Source: Boletus sp. NGJ
Taxonomy: Eukaryota; Basidiomycota; Agaricomycetes; Boletales; Boletaceae
DNA: 64,000 bases
Direction of reading: 5' to 3'
NCBI GenBank assembly: GCA_019096195.1
Contig: JAGTXK010000051.1
Location: 62,001-126,000 of the forward strand
Shown here: in pieces, positions 10,034-22,100 of the stretch
How the letters are laid out: each line of letters opens with the position of its first letter
How positions within the stretch are numbered: position 1 is the stretch's first letter
The notes under the pieces: model-generated
Database searches by the model: none
Told to the model about the DNA's origin: nothing
Seen by the model: only the letters and a program-made list of their open reading frames with translations
Position numbers and translations under genes: made by a program

Positions 10034-13000
10034 ATGGATGACCTGATCTACATAGGGTGTGCAAGGTCATTCATTACAAAAAAGTCCTTGAGCGCACACA
10101 AGGCCCAATGTCCAGGCAAGCAAAGCTTTAACGATAGATATTCATTGTCACAACAAGAATAGCAAGAAGTCAAAAAAGTGAAAGCATATGTCACCTAGCC
10201 ATTCCCCTCAACCGCAGCATGCTGCAAGATTCTCAACTCCTGTTGAGATAGAAGTCGCTGGCTTTCAACCCAAGGTAACGTATTCTAACATGCCTGATCC
10301 TGCCGCATCACTACTCTTGGAGTTTAGATATCATCACCTCATGCCCCTCTAGCCCTGAGCCCACCTAATCCAGTTGTCTCAGGTCGTTCTGGGCAGTGTA
10401 TTCGACTCCCTGCACGCTACATTGACTACCTATCTTCCGAGCCCACAGGTCTCTGCCATGCTCCACCTGTACCCACTGTACCTTCATTGCCTTCCCCTGG
10501 ACCTTCTCTGCCCATTCAACCTTCCTCTAAGCTGTTTCAGACCAAACCTGATTGCATGGGCCTTTTTCAGATTTATCCAAACTGCCCTACATTTAATCCC
10601 CACTCAGATATGGGCCTCTCAAATTCCATTGATGCGCCAACACTTATCCAACAATCCCTTTCTTCTTTGGGCCTCGCAAATATAACTCCTCCATCAGATA
10701 TCACTCATGAGAACTTATTCTTGGCATTTCAGCAGTCCTACTGCTGGGCTGCTAACCTGCTGGCATTTTTCAGGGTCGACAGCAAAAACAAAGGAAAAAA
10801 CAAACCACCTCTGGAAATACATACAAGATCCTGCCTTCAAACCAACTGAGGAGCTGTCATTCTCGCTTGACCATGAATATACTCTCATCAAACGGTTCCT
10901 CGTAGATGAGTCGAATCCTTTTCATGTGCAACACGGCTGGATCCGGAGCTCATTTGACTTTCCTCTAATCAAAGAAGGGATCAAGTATGCCTCCAAAACA
11001 GATCCAGCTATCCCATTCATCTGGATTGAAAATATCATTCACCACTTGATCAGTAACATCATTAAATCTGTGTTTGCTGATGACATTTCCTTGACATTTC
11101 ATATTACTCCTTTCAAGGAGCTCTGAACCACTGTGGACGGACGAAATGTTCGCGTTTATTCTGAAGTGTATATATCCCCTCGAATGCTTGACGCCCACAA
11201 GCAGGTCAACTCTCTTCCCAGGGAACCAGGATATGATTACGAGCAAGTAGTCACTCCTTTGATGCTTTGGTCTGATGCAATATAGCTTGCCAAATTCAGT
11301 GATGCGTCACTTTGGCCAGTGTACCTGTTCTTTGGAAACCAGTTCCAAATACACCCGTGGCAAGCCAACTGTGGCAGCATGCCACCACATCACATACATT
11401 CCCTCAGTAAGTATTTGACCAAAATATCCAATATGACTTGTACTAATGTACTATCTAGTTACCTGATAATTTTCAAGATGTATGGAGAAGCATCAACAAA
11501 CAAACTATATACCCATTTCAAACGAGAACTTATGCATGCCATATGGAGGCACCTCCTCAACAATGAGTTTGTCATGGCATACAGAAAGGGCATACTGATT
11601 CAATGTGCTGACACTGCCATCAGACAGGTTTTCCCTCAGTTTTTTAGCTATTCAGCTGATTACCCTGAAAAGTATGTATTACAATTAATCCTATATTGTA
11701 TTCTTGTGCTAATCATACAACCAAGAGTACTTCTATCGTGTATCAAATTCCTCGGGGATTGTCTCTGTCCCCACTGCCTCATCAAGAAGGCCAATATCCC
11801 ATGGATGGGGAAACCGTCCGATATGCTGACATGCACAACAGAGATTCGAATAAATGACAAAGGATATCAAACCCTCATCAACAAAGCACGGTGGCTCATT
11901 TTCAAGCATGGTAGGAAGGTAACCAGCAAGAATGTCAGCAACCTACTTAAAGACAAATCATTGATTCCAACCCAGGTAAGAAATACTAGTGTTCTGTTTG
12001 CTGCAACTTACTACACCATCACCGGAATGCATTTTCAGAGTGCCTCTCATCTGAGGACGCCCTGTTTAATTTTTTCCTTATATTTATTGTTGACCTACTT
12101 CACAAGTTCAAACTTGGAGTATGGAAAGCAATATTTACGCATTTGATGCATATTCTATATGCACACAGAGGGAATGCGATCCAGGAACTCAATTGAAGGT
12201 AGGTTACCAGCTTCATTGTCATCACATCACTACCTAACAAATTTTATAGATATTGAAAGGTCGGAATATTTGGGCAAGGAATGATCCGAAGGTTCCACAA
12301 GAACGCCTCGGTGATGAAGTGGCTGGTGGCAAGGGATTTCAAAGATCTTCTTCAGGTAAGTGGTTGTATGCTTCTGATTCTCAGACACTCAATACCCACA
12401 GTGCGCTATTCCAGTTTTTGAGGGACTGCTGCCTTCACCCCATAATGAGGTCATCCTAGACCTTCTTTTTGACTTGACGAACTGGCATGGCTTCGCAAAG
12501 CTTCGAATGCACACAGACAATACACTTTTATTCTTTGATATAGCAACCGCTCACCTTAGTCACTCTGTGCAGACATTTCAAGCAATGACATGTTCTACAT
12601 ATCAAACCACAGAGCTACCTCAAGAATCAGCTTCTCGGGCACGAAGACATGCAGCACTTATGGCAAATGATCCTCAAGTTGCGACCAGATGTGATTGCAC
12701 AGCCACCTCTACGCCTAAGATAAAGAAGCTCAACCTCTCGACTTACAAATATCATGCTTTGGGTGACTATCCAGACATGATTTGACAGTATGGGACAACG
12801 GACAGTTATTCTACTCAAACAGTATGTCATTTTTTCACTCATAACAGGTACTAAGTCTAGAGCACAGGGTGAACTTGAGCATCACTGCACAAAACGTCAG
12901 TTTCCCCGTTCAGGAAAGAAGAAGGATACACGTAATATTAGCCTTGCCCACCAAGAGGCAATTGAATGGTTCGTTGCAAAGGTGAACAGTGCATGAGATT

Positions 13001-14232
13001 CCCTCTTAGCTGCAGAAGTGTTGTCTGAGTGAATACGTCCACCATGTCTCCATACATCTCCAACAGACCATTTCCATGTTGCCATATCTATGTGGCAAAG
13101 CCATGACCTCACTGAATGGTTGAGTGACCTTGGAGATGATCCCTGCAGTACATGTACTGTATGTTCCATATTCTCGAACTCAGGCTATTCAGTCAACTGA
13201 AATATTCCTTGGTGTAGGACTCTCTTCCATGCCTCAAGGACCATCTACTGGCTCGTCTACAGGGCCTTGCTTACAATGGTGATGAATACGACTTCTCGGA
13301 TGAAGACCAGCTTTGTGTACTTATAGTGAACAACAAGATATTCAAGCATGCCTATGTACGAATCAATTACAGAACATATGACCTTCGGTGCGAACAAGAT
13401 TTGATAGGCCCCCATTCCCATCCCGACATCATGCTGCTGTTGCAAGAAGACAAGCAGTCACACCCATATTGGTGTGCTCGGATGTATCTAGTCTTCCATA
13501 TCATGGTGCAACATTCCAAGGACACCCCCCATACTCCAACCCAGAATGGACAGATGTGTTGTTTGTCCATTGGTTCCGACATGACTCAAATTTCAACTCT
13601 GGATGGAATGCCAAGCGACTACCATGGCTCCAGTTCTTCGACAACGACAACCTGGCTAATGCTTTTGGGTTCATGGATCCAGATTCTGTCATCTGCGGGG
13701 TCCACCTTATACCTGCATTCGGATTGGGATTTACAGAGGAACTATTGGGACCATTGTTCATGTGGCGAGAACCAGATATGATCGAAACTGACAATGATTG
13801 GTGCTTCTACTATGTCAACATGTAAGTTCTAGTCCGTGTTTACATATACTACATATGCTAATTGGGTTTCCAGTTTTGTTGATAGAGACATGTTTATGTG
13901 TTTCCGAGGTGGAGGGATTGGCCACAAGGTCACCCGTGAATGGGACAAATTCTTGCAGTGTGAGGGACATGAACTACTGCTGGACAATGAAGATATCAGC
14001 AATAACCTCCAGTCTTCAGACAAGGACGAGGACAAGCCTGAGGAGAACGAACCTGAATGGGATGTTAGAGTTGGGATGGATGAAGGGATGGGATGAAGAG
14101 GAAGAGGAATTCGCAAAGCCAGAGTTGGATGAGAGCGAGGGCAAACTTGAAGAAGAAGTTGTTGTTGTTGCAGATGAGGGAGAAGAACTCAACGAAGAAG
14201 TATGGGGTCAGGAGGGGTATAGTTCACTTTAA
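10034..14232 (+). pseudogene. Plavaka transposase gene of Plavaka-1, decayed
   Basis: The gene starts with a degenerate C2H2-like finger (GCARSFITKKSLSAHKAQC) near 10034-10125. Family blocks then follow in order: NPFHVQHGWIRSSFDFP (10915); a conserved FHITPFKEL block (11095) followed by a TGA codon; SEVYISPRMLDAHK (11160); LWPVYLFFGNQ (11310); HFKRELMHAIWRHLLNNEFV (11515); FSYSADYPEK (11640); CLCPHCLIKK (11765). Later blocks are ILDLLFDLTNWHGFAKLRMH (12450), LSTYKYHALGDYPD (12735) and the C-terminal VDRDMFMCFRGGGIGHKV (13875), ending in an acidic tail with the stop at 14230-14232. About ten short introns are implied. Several conserved Trp codons are TGA, so the gene is inactive. Confidence 0.85.
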
Positions 14233-14454
14233 CTACTGTAGCCATGTGTGGATTTGAGTTTTACATCTCTGCAAGAAGGCAATATCTTCTATTGTCAGGA
14301 CTTCAGTTACATGGGGGTGACTATGATATTGCAATACATCAGAGTGTGCGGAAGCTTGCACTCTCTAATAAGTTGCGACTGACTGTTCTCACGTGCTACC
14401 AGGGAATCTCAGCCATATTAGGCAGTCTCACAGTTTTTCAATTTTTGTGATGTG

Positions 14455-14657
14455 GCGATCACAACTTTCTGCACCCTCATATGGGTCAAAGATCTCCATT
14501 CCCCCTGCCCCTTTACAAAATTCAATTTTCATTGATGCCTCCTCTTCATTCAGCATTGGCTTGGTTCTGGATGGCCGCTGGCTGGCTTGGCGCCTTCAAG
14601 ATGGTTGGCACTCAGACGGCCATGATATTGGTTGGGCTGAGATGGTTGCGATTGACC
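14455..14657 (+). mobile_element. Fossil RNase H fragment of the DIRS-like element, first part
   Basis: The roughly 200 bp between the two Plavaka elements encodes a piece of the RNase H domain that follows this RT type: FIDASSSFSIGLVLDGRW, then LAWRLQDGW and DIGWAEMVAI. Plavaka-1 borders it at 14452 and Plavaka-2 at 14660. It shows that both DNA transposons landed in one retroelement only about 200 bp apart. The retroelement is broken. Confidence 0.75.
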
Positions 14658-14659
14658 TT

Positions 14660-14689
14660 CATCACAAAAATCGCAGAACTATGAGATTA
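14660..14689 (+). repeat. Plavaka-2 left terminal inverted repeat
   Basis: It starts CATCACAAAAATCGCAGAAC and continues to TGAGATT. It pairs with 46704-46733. The same CATCACAA terminus is found at both ends of Plavaka-1. The TT target duplication lies just outside. Confidence 0.9.
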
Positions 14690-16462
14690 CCAAAGATTGG
14701 AATCTTTTCCAATATCACGTGCTTTGATTGCACTTCATTTGTCAGATTTCATTGGCCCATATTCCACTATCTCAAAATTCGCTTTTTCGACTCAGAAGCA
14801 GACTATTTGAACAAGTGCTTTCATTCTGATATCCCTGGGTAATGACTTATATTAAGAGCTCTGTAGAGATGAATAGATAGGTTAAAAGCTTTATTACTTT
14901 TCTGATATTACAATCTATTCCATGAGTTACAAGTGGAGGGACAACAAGACGGTATATTTCAGAAACGAAGCATCAAGTCTGACCAGTAATAGCAATACAA
15001 ACCGAAAATGTGCCCAGGACCAGAGGGAGCAACTTGGACTTAAGACATGCAAACATGTAAACTTGCCAGTGAGTGCGACACTGAGGGATATGCGATGCTG
15101 TGCGTGGCTTAAGGCATGTTGAGGGAGGTCAATAAGCTAATAACGAAAATACATACCTAATGTCTATGCACTCTTTCCCTTCTTCTGAGAACTCTTGTGC
15201 TTTGTAGGACCTCCCGCATCAGATCTTTCTTCTCTGATGCTCTATTTTTCTTTTGCTAATGACTTCTTCCTGGTGGTAGCCGGTATCGTCGATCCTTGTT
15301 CAAGTTCAATTTCAGATAGGTCACTGATAGGATCAAGTGGAGTCAAGTCTAGAGAAGCATTACAAATACTTGTGCCAATCGTTGCACCAGTAGATGATAA
15401 CTGTGATGGTGATTCAATGTGGGATGATGAATTTTGCAGAGAAGATTGGTGTGCCTGAGGGGAAACAGTATTGCGCCTGTTCACCAGAGTTGGTGAAGTT
15501 GGTGGAGGCATAGGATTAATGGGGGTGATTGGTAACTTGACAATGGACTTGCATGGAGCACATGTAGCCACCTGTGCTTGTAGACGACTGAAGAAGTCTG
15601 ACTTTGATATGGACAAAATGGCTTCATCATTTGCAGCTGTAAAGTCAGCATCTCGACCTTGCTCATTCTTGAAGAAAAGCCTAATACAATAAGAATTGGC
15701 ATGACTGTCATCCCAGACATTAGATCTACATATTATAATGCTTCAACAAATCCTCTTTCCACTTGATGTCTTTGCATTTGTCGATGATGTCCATTATGAT
15801 GTAGTAAAACTTGTGGTAACTGAAGCAGCCATCCTTCTCTGACCAACATAACTGGGAGCTGATTCCAAACTGGGCCTGAAATAACACAGACACTGTCAGT
15901 TATAGCATGAGAACAATGATGATGAGGTGTCACCAAGACTGCTGCATAAGCAATATGCATGGCTGCAACCTTCTCCATATGGTGGAGAACAGCATTGCAA
16001 GACCACGCTCTACATGAGTCACCACCATGAGCTGTAGATGGTCCTGTAAAAATATGCCTAGCGACCTGTTGGAGCTGGACTCAGTTGTAATGATCAGATG
16101 GTGCATGGAAGACACACCTGTTCAAAATAGAATCCACAAAAAAGCCCAGAATGCATCTCTGTTGTGCTGTACTTTGCTCCATTGTTCTCCCATAGGAAGG
16201 CCAGTAATTTGGTGGCCAACATGTCGATCTTTCCATTCTCCAGTTTCTTGTGAGTCCTGATTCATTCAATGGCAGCCAGTATTCATGTAATTACTATAAA
16301 TGTGATACCTACCCTTCAACATCCTCATCAAATATAGCCACAGACTCCACGGGGCAGAGATACCGAGCAAGTTGTGGATGATTGAGGCCAAGTTCCGATT
16401 TGGCTATGCTGGCATTGATGGCGGGTTTCATAGTGTTGATCTTCAGGTTTTGCAGGATGTAT

Positions 16463-16749
16463 TGAAACGAATTAGACATTTTCCGCCCTTATTTACGTAG
16501 TTAGCCAACACTTAGCAACCCCACGAACAACTCACATAGTTACCTTATACCTAGACCTTACGTCTAGACCCCACGTCACACATCAGTCAGGTCATGCCAC
16601 AACCCTATACCCATAGAATGACCTAGACCCCACTATGTCACCGTACGTCATACGGAACCTTCTAGCATATTCCACACTGGCCCTAAACCATGGTCTGTGC
16701 GCACGAGTAGATAGTATATAAGTAACGTAGTAACACCTGTATTAGCTAG
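16463..16749 (+). repeat. Gypsy-2 5' LTR, left part
   Basis: Matches 31744-32035 of the 3' LTR. It contains a TATATAAG box at 16715-16722. It is cut at GCTAG (16745-16749), which is the target duplication of Gypsy-1. Confidence 0.93.
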
Positions 16750-17762
16750 TGTTACGCCGGGTAACAATGGTGACACGTTCCCGTATAATCCCCCTGTTGG
16801 ATTACCGGACTAGCAGGCTTGAGGAAGAGATTACTTAACCTCCAGAGGCCCAAATACCCTCTAGACTGGGGACCACTGCTAGCTTTACGTAGAGTCCTCT
16901 CGTTACCTCTACGACCGATGGCGGAGTCTCGGATTTACCACGGAATCCCATCCTTAGAGGGTGGGCAGACCGGTGCGCAGGCCTAGAGCAGTAGTCTTCC
17001 GTCTCTGATTCCTAGGGCTTACTGGGCCTATATCGGTGGCGGAGTCCGGTCGTGATGCCGGTGGCGGAGTCCCGGTCTTACTGGGTCAGTGGCGGAGTCC
17101 TGACCGACGACGACCAACCCCTGTTGGTCGTTGGAGTTGCCGAAGCTTTAGAAGCCGGTTACGGCAACGACGGCGCACAAGTGCGAAGTGATGAGGAAGA
17201 TGATCACGAGCACGAGGGCGAGCACCTCCAGATCGCGGGAGAAGGCTTCTGAGGTGAAGTGGAACCTTTAGCGGGAGAAGCGGTAGATTACACGGGAAGG
17301 ATGTGTAGATCTAGGTTAGAGTTACATGAAGGGCCCGCGTCCCTATTTATAGGCCTTGCCCCTCTAGGGCAGGCTTCGTGACGAATATAGTAATATCTAG
17401 TCGCAGACAAGAGATTACTATAAGTGGATCAGGCATGAATCCGAATGGGAAGGTAGGAATACTGGGCTATGTGCGAGAGAGCATAGCCGAGGAGGCAATG
17501 TCTATGATCGGATCAAGAAGGAAGAAGGCATGTATCAGATGAAATAGAGAAGGCGAGTGTCCATACCAAACGGGTAGGTTCCTAAAAAGGAAGTTATGAA
17601 GTAACTTCCTAGAAAGGTAGTTCCGAATGGGGCGATGCCTGGGTTGGGTGTCGCGGGGAATCCCAGGGGAATCCCTGGTCAGAGTCGAAGAAGAGGTCGT
17701 CCCATAGTCCTACGGGGGGAGAAGGAAGGGGAAAAGATGTACCCCCTTCGGTAACCGTAACA
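16750..17762 (-). repeat. Gypsy-1 3' LTR (1013 bp)
   Basis: Read on the plus strand it starts TGTTACGCCGGGTAAC and ends GGTAACCGTAACA. It holds four copies of a GGCGGAGTC motif at 16920, 17038, 17063 and 17091, and a TATA-like box (CTATTTATAGG, read on the plus strand) near 17343. Confidence 0.92.
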
Positions 17763-18952
17763 TTACCCTCCTCGTAGTCTTGAAGTTCCATCTCAAGAAC
17801 TCCTATCTCCCTCGTTCTCCTCGTAGTTGGTAAGGTCCCAGGAGTCGTCGAAGACTCCCTGGCTGGGGCACGTCTGGTATCCGTGTCCCGTCCTCCACAG
17901 TACGTGCAAGTTCTTCGTGGGCAAGCATACTGTGGATGGTTGGGGGCAACCACCCTACAGTAGGGGCAGCGGTACTGGGGGCAGGCTGGCCGAAGGTGAC
18001 CTTGACGTCCGCATTCGTAGCAGCGGATGCCGGCGAGGGGAGTTCGATGGTTATGAGGCGATCCGGCGCTGGGCAGGGGATTGGGATTACTAGCCATTGG
18101 GTCGGAATGGCTGGTAGAAGAGGCGCCTGCGGCGGCCCCAGGAATGGGAATGGCGGAAGGAGTAGGGCTCCTCGTTGTAGAGTTCCCCAGTGCGTGGAGA
18201 AGACCTCGGTTGTTGGGGCGAGAGGGAAGGCCGACCGAGAATACCATGGCTCCTCGTCGGCGGAGGGTTCTGGTGGGTCGGGAAACGGCTGGGGGAGGAA
18301 CTGCGAGGATTGGTACTGGGGGGGTTCCTCGAGAGGAGGGGTTGGGACTTGTGGAGGAGGGGGAGGCGACAATGGTGTCGTCGGAGGACTGGGCTCTCCG
18401 TGTCTCTGGAGAGTTTCTATCAACTCCGTTAGTGCTTCTGACTCCGTTGAGGTTCTCCATGGGTCGCTCCGCCACGGAAGGGTTTCGTCTCGGGGGAACG
18501 GGGTAGGAGGGCGTGGTGGTTGTAGAGGGGGCAAAGAAAACGCGACTTTCTTCTTCCGAGAGGGAGAGGATGGTGGGGTGGAGGAGGCGATCACGGGTGT
18601 TGATGGGTAAGAAGGGCGAGGGAGTAGTTGAACCCTCGATGAAAAGGAGGTCGAGAACAAGTTCGCGAATCTCGAGGATCCCTTCCGTTGCCCTTTCTTC
18701 TTCGGCAGTCTGTTGGGCATTGGAGTCATGGGGACCTGCCGAGTTCCCATAGGTCCTGGAGAGAAGGGATCGAAGTGAGGAGTAGGATCTGTAGAGGGCG
18801 ACGAGTTGGACGAGAGAGTCGTCGCAGGAGAAGAAGGGGATGGTCTGAAGGATCCGAACTGCGATGGGGTCGTCGAGGATGGCGGCATAGAGATTTCGGC
18901 GGTGAGTTGGGGGAGAGTCGGTTGAGGCGTACGGAAAGGGGGCGAGAGTCAT
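17609..18952 (-). CDS. Gypsy-1 third ORF, zinc-knuckle protein of unknown role
   Basis: A 447-residue open frame begins 177 bp after the end of pol, in the same sense, and runs into the 3' LTR. Its last 50 or so residues (from TVTEGGTSFPLPSPP) are encoded by LTR sequence. The N-terminus is ordinary-looking (RNLYAAILDDPIAVRILQ). The middle is Pro/Ser/Thr rich and the C-terminal third has a CCHC knuckle, CYECGRQGHLRPAC, followed by CPYC and CTYCGG pairs. It sits where some retroelements carry an envelope gene, but nothing envelope-like (signal peptide or membrane segment) is visible. The knuckle suggests nucleic-acid binding. A second long frame (17803-18888, same strand) overlaps it and is Pro-rich. 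GC-rich composition may explain that one. Confidence 0.7.
   Translation of the reverse strand: MTLAPFPYASTDSPPTHRRNLYAAILDDPIAVRILQTIPFFSCDDSLVQLVALYRSYSSLRSLLSRTYGNSAGPHDSNAQQTAEEERATEGILEIRELVLDLLFIEGSTTPSPFLPINTRDRLLHPTILSLSEEESRVFFAPSTTTTPSYPVPPRRNPSVAERPMENLNGVRSTNGVDRNSPETRRAQSSDDTIVASPSSTSPNPSSRGTPPVPILAVPPPAVSRPTRTLRRRGAMVFSVGLPSRPNNRGLLHALGNSTTRSPTPSAIPIPGAAAGASSTSHSDPMASNPNPLPSAGSPHNHRTPLAGIRCYECGRQGHLRPACPQYRCPYCRVVAPNHPQYACPRRTCTYCGGRDTDTRRAPARESSTTPGTLPTTRRTREIGVLEMELQDYEEGNVTVTEGGTSFPLPSPPVGLWDDLFFDSDQGFPWDSPRHPTQASPHSELPF
17763..17773 (-). other. Gypsy-1 polypurine tract
   Basis: On the minus strand this reads GAGGAGGGTAA and directly abuts the 3' LTR, as expected for the plus-strand primer of reverse transcription. 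Gypsy-2 and Gypsy-3 carry similar tracts ending GGGGGTAA or GGGGGTAG. Confidence 0.8.
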
Positions 18953-19129
18953 CTACCAGGTGTGATGATAGGGGCAGTAATCGATCTTGCAGAAGCACCA
19001 GTGTTGTTCGATATGTTTGGGGATATCTAGGTCTGGGTATTGCTTCTGAAGGCGGGCTTGGGTGAGAGCAGCGGATACTCGGGCGAGTAGAATGAAGAGG
19101 GAGGTGTTGTCTTGGGGCATGGGTTCGTC

Positions 19130-22100
19130 TCAAAGTTTGAGCCGCCTTTTATATTCCAGGAGAATCTTCTTGGCGTTTCCAAGATTGGCCTCGGGCTCCC
19201 AAGTTCGTTCTGCTGCGGAGTATCCTTTCCAGTGTGTCAAGTACTGCCTTTTTCCCGGTTTTCCCCGATGGTTGACGATGCTGTCCACTTCGTATTCCTC
19301 GTTGGTTCCGATAAGTTCCGGTGGTGGTTGAGTGAAATTGGGACCGTGTTCCGTAGTTTCCCGATACGGGGAAAGTAGGGATGCGTGGAACACGTCATGG
19401 ATTTTCCACTGTTTTGGCAACTTGAGTCGGAACGCCACGGAGGATACCACTTGAGTAATTTCAAATGGTCCGGTTCGTTTGGGTGAGAGTTTTCGGGAAG
19501 GGACTTGGAGTTTTAGGTTTTTGGCGTCTAACCAAACCTTATCTCCGAGTTTCCAAGGTTTGAAGCGAGAGTGAACTCTCTCCTTCATTCGTAGTTGTGC
19601 CAGTTGATGTGCCGCTTCTGCTTCCTTTCTTGATTCTTCTAGGGAAGTGAGTCTTTCTTCCAAGGCTGGTAGGAAGGTTTTTCCGATAGGAGGATATGCT
19701 CTGGGTTCATATCCAAGGATCAACGAGAAGGGCGATTTTCCGGTGACCGAATGGGTTGCGGAGTTATGGGCAAACTCCGCCATAGGTAGTAGTTCCAACC
19801 ACTTCTGTGGTTGGCCGTCGCAGAATATCCGTAGGTAGGTTTCTAGTTCTTGGTTGTATCGTTCCGTTTCGCCATCGGTTTGTGGATGGTAGGCTGTGGA
19901 AAGGGCGACGTCATAGTTTAGGAGTCTGGCCAGTTCCCGAGCGAATGCCGATGCGAATTGTGGACCACGATCTGAGACCAATTTGTCATGTAAACCATAC
20001 CGTAGGAAGACTTTTTCAAAGAAAAGACGGGCTATACCAGCCGCGTCCACCGTTTTTGTGCAAGGGGCGAGAATTACCCCCTTACTAAGCCCATGGTCGA
20101 CCACGACCATGACTGAATCGAAGCCCCCCACTGGGGGAAGGTCGGTGATTAAATCCACCGATAGATTTTGGAAAGGGCGGCGTCCTTGGAAGGCTAGGGG
20201 GGTGACCGGGGGAACCGTAGGGTGTGTTTGGACCTTGTTACTTTGGCAGATGGCGCAACCGGCGACGTATTTGCGAACGAATGTAGTGAGTCCTGGCCAC
20301 CAGTAGTCTTTGGCGAGGAGTTGAGTGGTGCGGAGATGTCCGCCATGTCCTCCCTCGAACGAGGAGTGGACGGAGGAAACTAACTCCTGTCGTGCTGGGC
20401 CGGGGATGTACATTCGATTTTTGTAGTAGAGGTTGCCATTGTCAAAGGTCCAGTCTTCCACATTGGACCGAGTGAAGAGGGGTTCTCCTTGTCCGACGCA
20501 TTCCAAGGCAGAGAGTACTAAGGGATCTTTCTGGGCGGATCCCTTGATTTTCTCGGCCAAGGCTAGTCGATCATTCGTACTTGGTGTCGAATGCATTGGA
20601 TGGGAGGAGTTGTACGTCTTCATTGTCCTTGGAAGTATCGATTTCATCCCGACGGGATAGAGCGTCTGCTGGGGCCATTTTTGTTCCTGGTAGGGCTTGG
20701 TAGACCATATCATAGTCTTGGAGGAACAAAGCCAGCGTGCTTGTCGTCGGGATAGTTGACGGGGTTCCTTGAAGAACGTTAGGTTCTTGTGGTCGGTTAA
20801 TACTGTTACTGGGTGGGGGGATCCAAGGAGGTACTGTCGCCATTCTTTCAATCCTCGTATGACAGCCAATAGTTCCCTGTCATAGATGTCGTAATTTCTC
20901 TCCGCCGGAGAGAATGTTTCTGAGAGATAGCCACACGGTTGCATATCTCCGTTGTCGTTGTTTTGCATGAGTACCGCTCCTGACGCCGTAAGCGAGGCGT
21001 CCGTCATGAGAGTGAAGGGTTTTGAAGTATCTGGGAAGGCGAGGACGGGTTTCTTGGTAAAGGCTGCTTGTAGGGTTCGGAACGACTTTTCCTGAAGGGG
21101 TCCCCAAGACCACGTTGTCGTTTGCTTTGTGAGGTCCAGCAAAGGACGTGCGATGTCGGAAAAGGAGGGGATAAACTTCCTGTAGAAGTTACAGAACCCA
21201 ATGAAGGACCGTACGTCCTTTACGTTTACCGGAGGTTTCCACTGTTTGATGGCGTTGAGTTTGACTGGGTCCATCTGGACTCCGTCCTTCCCTACGATCA
21301 TCCCGAGATATTCGACTTCATCGGCTGAGAAGGTACACTTCTCCAGTTTGAGGTACATTTCATGCTTTCGGAAGCGTTCTAGGACCTTCCGTGTCCTTTC
21401 GTCGTGGGTTTCCTGATCTGAGGAATGAATCAACAGATCGTCCATGTATATCACCAACCATCCCTCTGCAATGTAATCTCCAAAGAGATCATCCATAAAT
21501 GCTTGGAACGTTGCTGGGGAATTGCACATTCCGAAGAACATGACATTTGGTTCAAATAGCCCGAACGGGGTGAGAAAAGCCGCCTTCCACCGATCTTCTG
21601 GTTTGATCAAGACATTGTTATACCCCCACCGTACGTCAAACTTGGTAAAGATTGACGATCCCTTTAATTTGTCTAGAAGGTCGGAAATTAAGGGGAGGGG
21701 GTAGGCGTTCTTGATCGTATGGCTGTTAAGGTATCGGTAGTCTTGGCAGGGGCGGAGTTTCCCGTCTTTCTTCTGTACAAAGAAGAAAGGAGCGGCTTGG
21801 GGAGATTTTGATGGAGATATCTTCCCCGTTTTGAGGTGTTCGGCAATGAATTCCCGGCATGCCTGTTGTTCCAGTGGGTTGAGAGGGTACGCCTTGGCTC
21901 GTTTCGGCACAAACGAGTCTTTTAACTCGATGGCGTGGTCGTACTGCCTGGAGGGAGGTAGTTTGGTGATCGTCTTCTCCGTGAAGACGTCTTCGTATTC
22001 CTTGAACGCATTCGGTAATGCGCTCTTCTTCTTCTGCGCCTGTTGGGCGATCTCGGTAGACAGAGTGGTCCTTTTGATGACAAACTCTGGTACATCCCCA

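Larger units (their letters stand above)
5448..14452. mobile_element. Plavaka-1, two-gene DNA transposon (CACTA-related)
   Basis: The left end reads CATCACAATAGA at 5448 and the right end reads ATTTTTGTGATG at 14452, so the termini are inverted repeats beginning CATCACAA. A 2-bp duplication, TG, flanks it (5446-5447 and 14453-14454). Sequence on both sides belongs to neighbouring parts of the same retroelement, which confirms both boundaries. The element holds two divergent genes, a DUF6698 gene on the minus strand and a Plavaka transposase on the plus strand. Without the 1.24 kb Tc1 insertion it is about 7.8 kb. Both genes are decayed, so the copy is not autonomous. Confidence 0.88.

Noticed and set aside
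17936-18610. Long plus-strand frame of 224 codons
   Set aside because: It is antisense to the third ORF of Gypsy-1, Gly/Arg rich, and explained by GC-rich Pro/Ser codons on the other strand.
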